Assembly: GCF_001545925.1 (NCBI RefSeq)
Contig: NZ_LMVQ01000146.1
Span: 1-38,315 of the forward strand
From: Mycobacterium sp. NAZ190054
Lineage (GTDB): Bacteria > Actinomycetota > Actinomycetes > Mycobacteriales > Mycobacteriaceae
Direction: 5' to 3'
DNA length: 38,315 nucleotides
Shown here: positions 8,531 through 16,957 of the stretch, piece by piece
How positions within the stretch are numbered: position 1 is the stretch's first letter
Layout: each line of letters begins with the position of its first letter
Translations under genes and position numbers: made by a program
Notes under the pieces: model-generated
What the model was told of the DNA's origin: nothing
The model's input: only the letters and a program-made list of their open reading frames with translations
Database searches by the model: none

Positions 8531-10479
8531 GCGCGCCTCCCGAGGATCTCGTGATCGACCCGGCCGGGTTCGCCGTCGTGCTCCAGTCGGGTGCGCTCCT
8601 CCTGTTCGATCATCTGTTCTTCGCGCAGGCGCTCGTCGGCCCAGTCGCACGCCCGCTCGGCACCGTCGTCGAGCTCGTCGTCGGCGGCCAGCAGGTAGCG
8701 GTACTCGGGTACCCCGGCGAGAAGTTCGGCGTGGGTGCCGACGTGGGTGATGGTGCCGTTCTGCAGCAGGGCCACCCGGTCGGCGAGCAGCACGGTGGAC
8801 GCGCGGTGGGCCACCACGATGCCGGTCACCTCGTGCAGCACGCGGCGCAGCGCTTCCTCGACCACCGCCTCGGTGTGCACGTCGAGCGCCGACAGCGTGT
8901 CGTCGAGGACCAGGATCCGCGGTTCGGCCAGGATGGCGCGCGCCAGCGAAAGGCGTTGGCGCTGACCGCCGGACAGGCTCATGCCCTGCTCGCCGATGCG
9001 GGTGTCCAGCCCGAAGGGCAGGTCGTAGACGAACTGCGCGGCGGCGATGTCGACGGCCCGGTGCAACTCCTCGTCCGTCGCGTCCGGGCGACCGAGCCGG
9101 AGGTTCTCCGCCACCGACATCGAGAACAAGATGGGATCCTCGAACGCGGTGGCCACCGTCTGACGCAGCGCCTGCAGGGACAGTTCGCGGATGTCCTGCG
9201 CGTCGATGCGGATCTCGCCCTCGGTGACGTCATAGAGCCGCGACAGCAGTCCGACGAGCACCGACTTCCCCGAGCCTGTCGCACCGACGAGCGCCAACGT
9301 CTCACCGGGTTCGACGGTCAGGTTCACGTGGCGCAGTGACCACTGCCCGGCAGCTCTGCCCGGCTCGCCGGACACGGAATCGGGGAACTTGAACCCGACG
9401 TCGACAAGCTCGAGCCGACCGCCGCGTGGGGCCTGCTCGCGCGGACCGTCGGTGATCTCGAGTGGCGCGTCGAAGATCTCGGCGATCCGGTTGGCCGCGG
9501 TGAACGACTCCTGGGTCATCGACAGCAGGAATCCCAGGGACGCGACCGGCCACACCAGCGACAGCATCATCGTGATGAACGCGACGAGGGTGCCCATCGT
9601 CACATAGCCCTGTCCGGCGGCGTAGGCGCCGAATCCGAGCACGATGATCAACGTCAGGTTCGGGATGACCTCCAGCAGCGTCCAGAACTTCGCGGACACC
9701 GACACCCGGCCGACCTGGGTGTCGTAGAGGTCGGTGAGCTGATCGTCGAACCGTTGGTAGACGTAGTCTTCGCGGCCGAACGACTTGATCACCCGCAGGC
9801 CCAGCGCGGCCTCCTCGACATGGGTGGCGACGTGGCCGGCCTGATCCTGCGCGAGCCGCGACAGCCGCGTGTACTCCTGCTGGAAATGCAGCACCGTCAA
9901 CGTGATCGGCACGATGGAGACCAGCACCACCACTCCGAGCGGCCAGTACATCGCCAGCAGGATCGCGGTGACGACGGTGATCTGCAGGACGTTGAGCATC
10001 AGGAAGATCAGCCCGAACGACATGAACCGCCGAATCGTGCTGAGGTCGTTCATGATTCGGGACAGCAGTTGGCCGGACTGCCAGCGGCCGTGGAACGACA
10101 TCGGCAGGATCTGCAGCCGCGCGTAGAGCTGTTTGCGGATGTCGGCCTCGACGCCCATGGTGGCGCGGGCCACCAGCCAGCGCCGGATGAACCACAGCAC
10201 CGCTTCGGTGACCCCGACGGCGACCGCCGCGGCGCCGACCAGCCAGAGGCCCTGCTGGTCCTGGTGGCGGACCGGGCCGTCGATCACCGCTTTCGTCATC
10301 AGCGGGATGGAGATGGTGGCCGCGAGACTGGCCAGCGCGACGATGATCATGACGATCCAGCGGCCGCGATACGGGAGCAGGTACGGCATCATCCGCCACA
10401 GGTCCGAACTGGGCTTCACCCGTTTCGGTGGCGCCGCGATCGCGGGCGCCGCATGCAGAGAGTCCCGGGTATCAGCCAC
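8527..10479 (-). CDS. ABC exporter half-transporter with degenerate ATPase site
   Basis: This 650-residue exporter has an ABC1 membrane domain (about 30-325) and an ATPase domain with Walker A GATGSGKS, canonical signature LSGGQRQR and Walker B ILVLDDTLSALD, in which Asp replaces the catalytic Glu; the switch His is kept (VVAHR). The C-terminus carries an extra charged 40-residue tail (DWADERLREEQMIEQEERTR). It should dimerise with the product of the overlapping downstream gene, giving one degenerate and one competent ATP site. The start is GTG 10479, inside the last codons of the preceding exporter frame, so three exporter genes lie head to tail in one probable operon. Confidence 0.85.
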   Translation of the reverse strand: MADTRDSLHAAPAIAAPPKRVKPSSDLWRMMPYLLPYRGRWIVMIIVALASLAATISIPLMTKAVIDGPVRHQDQQGLWLVGAAAVAVGVTEAVLWFIRRWLVARATMGVEADIRKQLYARLQILPMSFHGRWQSGQLLSRIMNDLSTIRRFMSFGLIFLMLNVLQITVVTAILLAMYWPLGVVVLVSIVPITLTVLHFQQEYTRLSRLAQDQAGHVATHVEEAALGLRVIKSFGREDYVYQRFDDQLTDLYDTQVGRVSVSAKFWTLLEVIPNLTLIIVLGFGAYAAGQGYVTMGTLVAFITMMLSLVWPVASLGFLLSMTQESFTAANRIAEIFDAPLEITDGPREQAPRGGRLELVDVGFKFPDSVSGEPGRAAGQWSLRHVNLTVEPGETLALVGATGSGKSVLVGLLSRLYDVTEGEIRIDAQDIRELSLQALRQTVATAFEDPILFSMSVAENLRLGRPDATDEELHRAVDIAAAQFVYDLPFGLDTRIGEQGMSLSGGQRQRLSLARAILAEPRILVLDDTLSALDVHTEAVVEEALRRVLHEVTGIVVAHRASTVLLADRVALLQNGTITHVGTHAELLAGVPEYRYLLAADDELDDGAERACDWADERLREEQMIEQEERTRLEHDGEPGRVDHEILGRRA

Positions 10480-12457
10480 TTAGAACATCTTCCCATTGCG
10501 AGCAAGCGATTAACTCCCGCTCTCCCCGCGCCGAACTGGCATTCCGGCAGCCGAAGTTCGAGTGCGGCCCTGCTGGAATGCAATTTCGGCGGTCGGTGCC
10601 GAACTGCGTGCGGTAGAGCTCGGCGTAGCGGCCGCCGCGGGCCAGCAGCTCCTGGTGGGTGCCGCGTTCGACGATGCGCCCGTCTTCGACGACGAGGATC
10701 GCGTCGGCGGCGCGCACCGTGGACAGCCGGTGGGCGATCACGATCGAGGTCCGCCCGGCCAGCGCCTCGGCGAGCGCGGCCTGTACCGCGGCCTCGGACT
10801 CCGAGTCCAGCGACGCCGTCGCCTCGTCGAGGATCACCACCTGCGGGGAGGCCAGCAGCACCCGTGCGATCGTCAGCCGCTGCCGCTGCCCGCCCGAAAG
10901 CCGGTAGCCGCGCTCCCCCACCACCGTGTCCAGCCCGTCGGGCATGGCCGCGACGACGTCGTCGAGCCGCGCCCGCCGCAGCGCCTCCCACAGCTCGTCG
11001 TCGGTCGCGTCCGGAGCCGCCAGGGTCAGGTTGGCGCGGATGGATTCGTGGAACAGGTGTCCGTCCTGGGTGACCATGCCGACGGTGTCCTTCAGCGACG
11101 CGAACGTCACGTCGCGGATGTCGGTGCCGTTGAGCCGGACCGCCCCATCATCGACGTCATACAGGCGCGCCACCAGCGACGCGATCGTCGACTTGCCCGC
11201 GCCGGAGGACCCGACCAGCGCCACCACCTGCCCGGCCTGCGCGGTGAAGGTGATGCCGTGCAGCACCTCCTCCCCACCCCGGTCGTCCAGTTCGGCGACT
11301 TCCTCCAGCGAGGCCAGCGACACCTGACCGGCGGCCGGATACGAGAACCGCACGTCGTCGAACTCCACGGTGACCGGCCCCGCCGGGACCTCGACGGCGC
11401 CGGGGCGTTCGCGGATCAACGGAACCAGGTCCAGCACCTCGAAAACCCGCTCGAAACTGACCAGCGCCGTCGCGATCTCGACACGCGCGTTGGCCAGCGC
11501 CGTCAGCGGCGCATAGAGCCGGGTCAACAGCAGCGCCAGCGACACGATCTGGCCGGCCTGCAGATGGCCGCCGAGGGCGAGCGTCCCGCCCAGCCCGTAG
11601 ACCAGGGCCAACGCCAGCGCCGACATCAACGTCAGCGAGTTCATGAACGTCGACTGCAGCATCGCGGTGCGCACCCCGATGTCGCGCACCCGTCCGGCCC
11701 GCACGCCGAACTCGCGTGACTCCGTGGCGGGGTCGCCGAACAGCTTCACCAAGGTCGCGCCCGGGGCCGAGAACCGTTCGGTCATCTGGGTGTTCATCGT
11801 CGCGTTGTGAGCGGCGGCCTCCCGGGAGAGCCGGGCCATCGCCGCGCCGATGCGGCGGGCGGGGATCAAGAACAGCGGCAACACCACCAGCGCCGCCAGT
11901 GTGATCTGCCAGGAGATGCCGAGCATCACCGCGAGCGTCAACGTCAGCGTGACGAGGTTGGCGACGACTCCGGACAAGGTGTCCGAGAACGCGCGCTGGG
12001 CGCCCATCACGTCGTTGCCGAGTCGGCTCACCAGCGCGCCGGTGCGGGTGCGGGTGAAGAACGCGACGGGCATGCGCTGCACGTGGTCGAACACCGCGGT
12101 GCGCAGATCGAGGATCAGACCCTCGCCGATGGTCGACGACAGCCACCGGGTCAGCAGCGCGACACCGGTCTCGGCGAGCGCGACCCCGGCGATGACGACG
12201 GCCAGGGCGACCACCACCGCGGCGCTACCGGCGCCGGTGATCTCGTCGACCACCTGTCCGGCCAGCAGCGGGGTGGCCACCGTCAGCGACGCACCGACGA
12301 CGCTGACCGCGACGAACACCCCCAACCGGCGGTGGTGCCGGGCGGCGAAGCGCCAGATTCTGCCGAGTAGCCGACGGTCGGCCAGGGAGTGCAGGTCACC
12401 GCCTTTGGCGTGGGTCTGCCGGTACAGCGACTGCCGGGCGACCGTTTCCAAGCTCAT
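10472..12457 (-). CDS. ABC multidrug-type exporter, canonical, with repeat-derived C-terminal tail
   Basis: The 661-residue protein has an ABC1 membrane domain (about 40-325) and a complete ATPase domain: Walker A GSSGAGKS, signature LSGGQRQR, Walker B VVILDEATASLD and switch His in IVIAHR, so it can work as a homodimer. The start ATG 12457 is set by a MerR-type promoter whose -10 box ends six bases before it; the upstream TTG at 12478 lies within that promoter. The normal end of the family is near GGRYAELYRTQF. Here 42 more residues follow, translated from a 61-bp palindromic repeat and its flank, up to TGA 10474-10472, which overlaps the next gene's GTG. The tail (RNCIPAGPHSN and GCRNASSARG) is probably not functional. 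The substrate is unknown; the promoter suggests inducible efflux. Confidence 0.85.
   Translation of the reverse strand: MSLETVARQSLYRQTHAKGGDLHSLADRRLLGRIWRFAARHHRRLGVFVAVSVVGASLTVATPLLAGQVVDEITGAGSAAVVVALAVVIAGVALAETGVALLTRWLSSTIGEGLILDLRTAVFDHVQRMPVAFFTRTRTGALVSRLGNDVMGAQRAFSDTLSGVVANLVTLTLTLAVMLGISWQITLAALVVLPLFLIPARRIGAAMARLSREAAAHNATMNTQMTERFSAPGATLVKLFGDPATESREFGVRAGRVRDIGVRTAMLQSTFMNSLTLMSALALALVYGLGGTLALGGHLQAGQIVSLALLLTRLYAPLTALANARVEIATALVSFERVFEVLDLVPLIRERPGAVEVPAGPVTVEFDDVRFSYPAAGQVSLASLEEVAELDDRGGEEVLHGITFTAQAGQVVALVGSSGAGKSTIASLVARLYDVDDGAVRLNGTDIRDVTFASLKDTVGMVTQDGHLFHESIRANLTLAAPDATDDELWEALRRARLDDVVAAMPDGLDTVVGERGYRLSGGQRQRLTIARVLLASPQVVILDEATASLDSESEAAVQAALAEALAGRTSIVIAHRLSTVRAADAILVVEDGRIVERGTHQELLARGGRYAELYRTQFGTDRRNCIPAGPHSNFGCRNASSARGERELIACSQWEDVLSG
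10530..10590 (+). repeat. 61-bp palindromic repeat element, copy 2 (inside the exporter reading frame)
   Basis: Arms at 10530-10550 and 10570-10590 differ from perfect complementarity at three of 21 positions and surround a 19-nt loop containing GTTCGAGTGCGG. Unlike the other copies it lies within an open frame and encodes most of the exporter's extra tail. Loop orientation is the same as copy 3. Confidence 0.9.
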
Positions 12458-12463
12458 GTTTTC

Positions 12464-12494
12464 ACCGTAGAACCTCAACGAACATTGAGGTCAA
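12464..12494 (-). promoter_or_regulatory. MerR/SoxR-type promoter and operator of the ABC exporter operon
   Basis: On the minus strand TTGACC (12494-12489) and TACGGT (12469-12464) are separated by 19 bases, the over-long spacer characteristic of MerR-family-activated promoters. The spacer region holds the dyad CCTCAA-N6-TTGAGG (12473-12490), with one further pair (A/T) on each side. The half-sites and 18-bp length equal those of the enterobacterial SoxR box. The -10 box is six bases from ATG 12457, so the mRNA is predicted to be leaderless. No MerR-family gene is present in the window, so the activator must be encoded elsewhere. Confidence 0.72.
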
Positions 12495-12575
12495 TGACTT
12501 CCCGCCGGGGCCGCCCGGTAATCCGCAGGCACCACCTCCCACGACGGCGCGCCTACATCGGGCAAGATTGCGTGC

Positions 12576-13277
12576 ATGGACAGTGGTGTGGGCTCACCCC
12601 GGGTGCTCGTGGTCGACGACGATCCCGACGTGCTCGCCTCGCTCGAGCGCGGGCTGCGTCTGTCCGGGTTCGAGGTGTTCACCGCCGTCGACGGCGCCGA
12701 GGCGCTGCGCAGCGCCACCGAGACGCGACCCGACGCGATCGTCCTCGACATCAACATGCCGGTGCTCGACGGGGTGTCCGTGGTGACCGCACTGCGCGCG
12801 ATGGACAACGACGTGCCGGTGTGTGTGCTCTCGGCCCGCTCGTCGGTGGACGACCGGGTCGCCGGGCTGGAAGCCGGCGCCGACGACTACCTGGTCAAAC
12901 CGTTCGTGCTGGCCGAGCTGGTGGCACGCGTCAAGGCGCTGCTGCGCCGGCGGGGTTCCACCGCGACGTTCTCGTCGGAGACCATCACGGTGGGCCCGCT
13001 GGAGGTCGACATCCCGGGCCGGCGCGCCCGGGTGGACGGCGTCGACGTCGACCTCACCAAGCGGGAGTTCGACCTGCTCGCCGTGCTCGCCGAGCACAAG
13101 ACCGCGGTGCTGTCCCGGGCGCAGCTGCTCGAGCTGGTGTGGGGTTACGACTTCGCCGCCGACACCAACGTCGTCGACGTGTTCATCGGCTACCTGCGGC
13201 GCAAGCTCGAGGCCAACGGCGCACCGCGGCTGCTGCACACCGTCCGCGGCGTGGGATTCGTCCTCAGGCAGCAGTAG
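12576..13277 (+). CDS. prrA: PrrA, OmpR-family response regulator
   Basis: The 233-residue protein nearly matches tuberculosis PrrA along its whole length as I recall it. The receiver domain (8-122) has acidic residues VVDDD (13-17), phospho-acceptor Asp58 in IVLDINMP and Lys108 in YLVKPF. The C-terminal winged helix (about 135-231) has [10 protein letters not shown] and the recognition segment [15 protein letters not shown]. It is the transcription factor of the PrrAB system, implicated in early intracellular growth and in respiratory and nitrogen adaptation. The Thr near the N-terminus reported as a Ser/Thr-kinase site in tuberculosis is a Ser (residue 3) here. A CAAGAT box seven bases before ATG 12576 and the lack of a ribosome site hint at a leaderless message. 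The kinase gene follows after nine bases. Confidence 0.96.
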   Translation: MDSGVGSPRVLVVDDDPDVLASLERGLRLSGFEVFTAVDGAEALRSATETRPDAIVLDINMPVLDGVSVVTALRAMDNDVPVCVLSARSSVDDRVAGLEAGADDYLVKPFVLAELVARVKALLRRRGSTATFSSETITVGPLEVDIPGRRARVDGVDVDLTKREFDLLAVLAEHKTAVLSRAQLLELVWGYDFAADTNVVDVFIGYLRRKLEANGAPRLLHTVRGVGFVLRQQ

Positions 13278-13286
13278 GCGGCGGCC

Positions 13287-14630
13287 ATGATCGCGCTGTC
13301 CCGCATCTTCCGCCGCACACCGTCGCTGCGCACGCGGGTCGCGTTCGCCACCGCCATCGCCGCGGCGATCGTCGTCGGGATCGTCGGCACGGTGGTGTGG
13401 GTCGGCATCACCAACGACCGGAAGGAGCGGCTGGACCGTCGGCTCGACGAGGCCGCCGGGTTCGCGATCCCGTTCCTGCCCCGCGGCCTCGACCAGATCC
13501 CGCCGACCCCCAACGACGAGGACGCGGTCATCACCGTGCGCCGCGGCGACGGACAGATCACATCCAACTCCAAGGTGGTGCTGCCCGAGCTGGAGCCGGG
13601 TTATGCCGACACCTACGTCGACGGCGTGCGCTACCGCGTGCGCACCGTGGAGCTGTCCGCACCGGAGCCGATGTCGATCGCCGTCGGCGCCACCTACGAC
13701 GCGACGATCGCCGACACCAACAACCTGCACCGCCGGGTGCTGATCATCTGCACACTGGCCGTCGGCGCGGCGACCTTCGGCGGCTGGCTGCTGGCGGCGT
13801 TCGCGGTGCGGCCGTTCAAACGGCTGGCCCAGCAGACCCGGCAGATCGACGCCGGCGACGAAGCACCCGACATCGACATCCGCGGCGCCACGGAGGCCGT
13901 CGAGATCGCCGACGCGGTCAAGGGGCTGGTCGAACGTGTGTGGGAGGAACAGGGCCGCACCAAAGCGGCGCTGGCCTCCGCGCGCGACTTCGCGTCGGTG
14001 TCCGCGCACGAACTGCGCACCCCGCTGACCGCGATGCGCACCAACCTGGAGGTACTCGCGACACTCGACCTGTCCGAGGAGGGCCGCAAGGAGGTCGTCA
14101 ACGACGTCATCCGCACGCAGTCGCGCATCGAGGCCACCCTCGGCGCGTTGGAGCGTCTCGCCCAGGGCGAGCTGTCCACCCAGGACGACCACGTCCCGGT
14201 CGACATCACCGAGCTGCTCGACCGCGCCGCCCACGATGCGATGCGCGTCTACCCGGAGCTCGAGGTGTCGCTGGTGCCGGCACCGACGGTGATCATCGTC
14301 GGGCTGCCCGCCGGGCTGCGGCTGGCGGTGGACAACGCGATCGCCAACGCGGTCAAACACGGCGGCGCGACGCGGGTGCAGCTGTCGGCGGTCAGCTCCC
14401 GCGAGGGCGTGGAGATCGCGATCGACGACGACGGGGTCGGGGTTCCGGAGGAGGAACGCAAGGTCGTGTTCGACCGGTTCTCCCGTGGGTCGACCGCGTC
14501 GCACTCGGGTTCGGGGCTGGGCCTGGCGCTGGTGGCTCAGCAGGCCGAACTGCACGGCGGCACCGCGTCTCTGGAGGCCAGCCCGCTGGGTGGGGCGCGT
14601 CTGCTGCTACGGCTGCCCGGCCCGCGCTGA
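13287..14630 (+). CDS. prrB: PrrB, membrane sensor histidine kinase
   Basis: The 447-residue kinase has membrane segments at about 20-42 and 150-173 flanking a 107-residue extracytoplasmic sensor domain, a HAMP linker (174-226), and a dimerisation/phospho-acceptor helix with His241 in SVSAHELRTPLT. The ATP-binding domain carries the N box LAVDNAIANAVKHGG, G1 box IDDDGVGVPEEE and G2 box GSGLGLAL. All catalytic motifs are intact. It autophosphorylates and passes phosphate to PrrA Asp58. Starting at ATG 13287, nine bases after the prrA stop, it forms a two-gene operon. Its stop is followed within seven bases by copy 3 of the palindromic repeat, which separates it from the convergent FKBP gene. 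Confidence 0.95.
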   Translation: MIALSRIFRRTPSLRTRVAFATAIAAAIVVGIVGTVVWVGITNDRKERLDRRLDEAAGFAIPFLPRGLDQIPPTPNDEDAVITVRRGDGQITSNSKVVLPELEPGYADTYVDGVRYRVRTVELSAPEPMSIAVGATYDATIADTNNLHRRVLIICTLAVGAATFGGWLLAAFAVRPFKRLAQQTRQIDAGDEAPDIDIRGATEAVEIADAVKGLVERVWEEQGRTKAALASARDFASVSAHELRTPLTAMRTNLEVLATLDLSEEGRKEVVNDVIRTQSRIEATLGALERLAQGELSTQDDHVPVDITELLDRAAHDAMRVYPELEVSLVPAPTVIIVGLPAGLRLAVDNAIANAVKHGGATRVQLSAVSSREGVEIAIDDDGVGVPEEERKVVFDRFSRGSTASHSGSGLGLALVAQQAELHGGTASLEASPLGGARLLLRLPGPR

Positions 14631-14636
14631 CCCCCT

Positions 14637-14697
14637 GCCGAACTTGCATTCCAGCAGGCAAAGTGCGAGTGGACGTCTGCCGGAATGCAAGTTCGGC
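14637..14697 (+). repeat. 61-bp palindromic repeat element, copy 3
   Basis: Arms 14637-14657 and 14677-14697 (start GCCGAACTTGCATTCC) are complementary with one mismatch around the loop GCAAAGTGCGAGTGGACGT. It fills the gap between the convergent ends of prrB and the FKBP gene and may terminate both. Confidence 0.92.
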
Positions 14698-14705
14698 GGG
14701 CGATG

Positions 14706-15068
14706 TCAGCGGGTGGCCAGCAGGTCGATGACGAAGATCAGAGTCTTGCCCGACAGCCGATGCCCGCCGCCGGCGGGGCCGTAGGCCAGCGCCGGCGGGA
14801 CCGTCAGCTTGCGGCGCCCGCCGACCTTCATCCCGGGGATACCGTCCTGCCAGCCCTGGATGAGGCCGCGCAGCGGGAACTCGATCGACTCGCCGCGGTT
14901 CCACGAGCTGTCGAACTCCTCGCCGGTGTCGTACTCGACGCCGACGTAGTGCACCTCGACCCTGGCACCCGGGACCGCTTCCGGGCCCTCGCCGACGACG
15001 AGGTCTTCGATCACCAGTTCTTCCGGCGCCGGGCCGTCGGGGAATTCGATCTCGGGTTTGGTAGCCAT
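14706..15068 (-). CDS. FKBP-type peptidyl-prolyl cis-trans isomerase
   Basis: A single compact FKBP domain of 120 residues catalyses proline cis-trans isomerisation in protein folding. Visible family motifs are VEVHYVG, GEEFDSSWNRG, FPLRGLIQGWQDGIPGMKVGGRR, LAYGP and the closing strand LIFVIDLL. There is no signal peptide, so it should be cytoplasmic. The TGEEFDSSW and IQGWQDG residues forming the active-site pocket are present. The start is ATG 15068; the minus-strand box TAGGGT lies six bases upstream with no ribosome site, suggesting a leaderless mRNA. It is divergent from the DUF2630 gene and convergent with prrB, so probably monocistronic. Confidence 0.92.
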   Translation of the reverse strand: MATKPEIEFPDGPAPEELVIEDLVVGEGPEAVPGARVEVHYVGVEYDTGEEFDSSWNRGESIEFPLRGLIQGWQDGIPGMKVGGRRKLTVPPALAYGPAGGGHRLSGKTLIFVIDLLATR

Positions 15069-15074
15069 CCGACC

Positions 15075-15080
15075 ACCCTA
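15075..15080 (-). promoter_or_regulatory. -10 box of the FKBP gene (leaderless)
   Basis: TAGGGT on the minus strand is followed by six bases and then ATG 15068, which places +1 at or next to the start codon. No clear -35 is visible, as is common in mycobacteria. Confidence 0.55.
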
Positions 15081-15119
15081 GTCGCGGACGGGGGCGCGAA
15101 ATATCTGCACACTGGAACG

Positions 15120-15377
15120 GTGGCCGAGGAAAACACAGATCGAGACATCCTGAACCTAGTCAACGAACTCGTCGCCGAGGAGCGGGAGTTGCGCGACAAA
15201 CTGCAACACCGCGAGATCGACGAATCCGAGGAACACGCCCGGCTGAAGGCGGTCGAGGTCCAGCTCGACCAGTGCTGGGACCTGCTCCGCCAGCGCCGTG
15301 CGCTGCGTGCCAGCGGTGGCGATCCCGACAGCGCGCAGGTGCGCCCCGAAGGTGAGGTCGAGGGTTACCTCAACTGA
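15120..15377 (+). CDS. DUF2630 family small protein
   Basis: The 85-residue protein is highly charged and helical (ILNLVNELVAEERELRDKL, LKAVEVQLDQCWDLLRQRRALR), ending GEVEGYLN. It matches the actinobacterial DUF2630 family, represented by Rv0898c in tuberculosis. The function is unknown. The predicted structure is a short coiled coil without catalytic motifs, so it may act as a small adaptor. The start GTG 15120 keeps the family N-terminus and has GGAA just before it; the frame is open further upstream but reads through the FKBP gene. The FAD oxidoreductase gene begins 12 bases after its stop, the same pairing I recall in tuberculosis (Rv0898c-Rv0897c), so the two are probably co-transcribed. 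Confidence 0.85.
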   Translation: MAEENTDRDILNLVNELVAEERELRDKLQHREIDESEEHARLKAVEVQLDQCWDLLRQRRALRASGGDPDSAQVRPEGEVEGYLN

Positions 15378-15389
15378 GGGCGGCATCTC

Positions 15390-16943
15390 GTGACGCGCGT
15401 TGACACCGTCGTGGTCGGTGGAGGGCACAACGGATTGGTGGCCGCCGCCTACCTGGCCAGGGCCGGACGCAGCGTGCGGGTGCTCGAGCGCCTCGGGCAC
15501 GTCGGCGGCGCGGCGGTGTCGCAGCATCCGTTCGCCGGGATCGACGCCCGGCTGTCGCGCTACTCGTATCTGGTGAGCCTGTTGCCGCGGCGCATCGTCG
15601 AGGACCTCGGGGCCCGAGTCAGGCTGGCGCGCCGGCGGTACTCGTCATATACGCCTCACCCGTCCGACGGGGGCCGCACCGGGCTGCTGATCGGACCACA
15701 GTCGACCTTCGGCGCGATCGGCGCCGCCGCCGACGAAAGCGGCTTCAACAACTTCTACGAGCGCTGCCGGTCCGTCACCACACCGATGTGGCCGACGTTG
15801 ACCGAACCGCTGCGCACCCGGTCCGAGATGTTCGGCGCCGTGACCGCCGCCGGTGGACACGACGCGCAGGCCGCCTGGCGCGCGCTGATCGAGCAGCCGA
15901 TCGGGCACGCGATCACCTCGGCCGTGGACGACGACGTGGTGCGCGGGGTGATGGCCACCGACGCGCTGATCGGTACGTTCGCCCGCCTCGACGAGGAATC
16001 CTTGACGCAGAATCGGTGTCTCCTCTACCACCTGATCGGGGGCGGCACCGGGGACTGGGACGTGCCGATCGGCGGGATGGGGGCGGTGTCCGGGGCGCTG
16101 GCCGCCGCAGCGACCGGCTTCGGCGCCGAGATCGTCACCGACGCAGAGGTTTACGCGATCACCCCGGACGGCGAGGTGCGCTACCACCGAGGCGGCGACG
16201 ACCACGTCGCCACCGCCGGGCATGTGCTGGCCAACGTGACCCCTGCGGTGCTGGCCCGCCTGCTCGGCGAGGAAGAACCCGACCTGACGCCCGGCGCCCA
16301 GGTGAAGGTGAACCTGATGCTCACCCGGTTACCACGGCTGCGCGACGAGAACGTCACGCCCGAGCAGGCTTTCGGTGGCACCTTCCACATCAACGAGACC
16401 TACGGCCAGCTCGACGCCGCGTACCTGCAGGCCGCTGCCGGCTCGGTGCCCGATCCGCTGCCGTGCGAGATCTACTGTCACACCCTGGCCGATCCGACCA
16501 TCCTGTCCGAATCGCTGCAGGCTGCCGGCGCGCACACGTTGACCGTGTTCGGCCTGCACACGCCGCACACCCTGACCGCCACCGCACCACCGGAGCGGCT
16601 GCGTGACACCTTGGCCTCCGCGGTGCTGACTTCGCTGAACTCCGTTCTTGCCGAACCGATCCAGGACATCGTCATGCAGGACAGCCAGGGCCGGCTGTGC
16701 ATCGAGACCAAGACCACCGCCGATCTGGACCACACCCTGGGCATGACCCACGGCAACATCTTCCACGGGGCACTGTCGTGGCCGTTCGCCGAAGACGACG
16801 AGGACCTCGGAACGCCTGCCCGGCGTTGGGGGGTCGCGACCGCACACGACCGAATACTGTTGTGCGGATCGGGCTCCCGCCGCGGCGGCGCGGTGTCCGG
16901 GATCGGCGGCCACAACGCCGCGATGGCCGTGCTGGAGAGTTAG
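15390..16943 (+). CDS. FAD-dependent oxidoreductase, PYROXD2/phytoene-desaturase-like
   Basis: The 517-residue flavoprotein has an N-terminal dinucleotide fold (VVVGGGHNGLVAAAYLARAG, then the ribose-binding Glu in VLERLGHVGGAA) and the C-terminal FAD motif GIGGHNAAM. Between these is an amine-oxidase/desaturase-type substrate region (SLLPRRIVEDLG, YHLIGGGTGDWDVPIGGMGAV). It corresponds to Rv0897c and is related to human PYROXD2. The substrate is not known, and carotenoid desaturation is not implied because no crt genes are nearby. No signal peptide is present. The start is GTG 15390, 12 bases after the DUF2630 stop. Its stop lies only 14 bases from the convergent dipeptidase stop, which marks the left edge of an inserted block. 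Confidence 0.87.
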   Translation: MTRVDTVVVGGGHNGLVAAAYLARAGRSVRVLERLGHVGGAAVSQHPFAGIDARLSRYSYLVSLLPRRIVEDLGARVRLARRRYSSYTPHPSDGGRTGLLIGPQSTFGAIGAAADESGFNNFYERCRSVTTPMWPTLTEPLRTRSEMFGAVTAAGGHDAQAAWRALIEQPIGHAITSAVDDDVVRGVMATDALIGTFARLDEESLTQNRCLLYHLIGGGTGDWDVPIGGMGAVSGALAAAATGFGAEIVTDAEVYAITPDGEVRYHRGGDDHVATAGHVLANVTPAVLARLLGEEEPDLTPGAQVKVNLMLTRLPRLRDENVTPEQAFGGTFHINETYGQLDAAYLQAAAGSVPDPLPCEIYCHTLADPTILSESLQAAGAHTLTVFGLHTPHTLTATAPPERLRDTLASAVLTSLNSVLAEPIQDIVMQDSQGRLCIETKTTADLDHTLGMTHGNIFHGALSWPFAEDDEDLGTPARRWGVATAHDRILLCGSGSRRGGAVSGIGGHNAAMAVLES

Positions 16944-16957
16944 TCGGCCAGTTCGGC

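Noticed and set aside
12594..14555. A 653-codon minus-strand frame opposite prrA-prrB
   Set aside because: It is a GC-driven shadow: both sense genes are full length with every catalytic motif.
15390..16943. Carotenoid desaturase (crtI)
   Set aside because: The fold is similar, but no other carotenoid gene is nearby and the motifs fit the PYROXD2-like group better.
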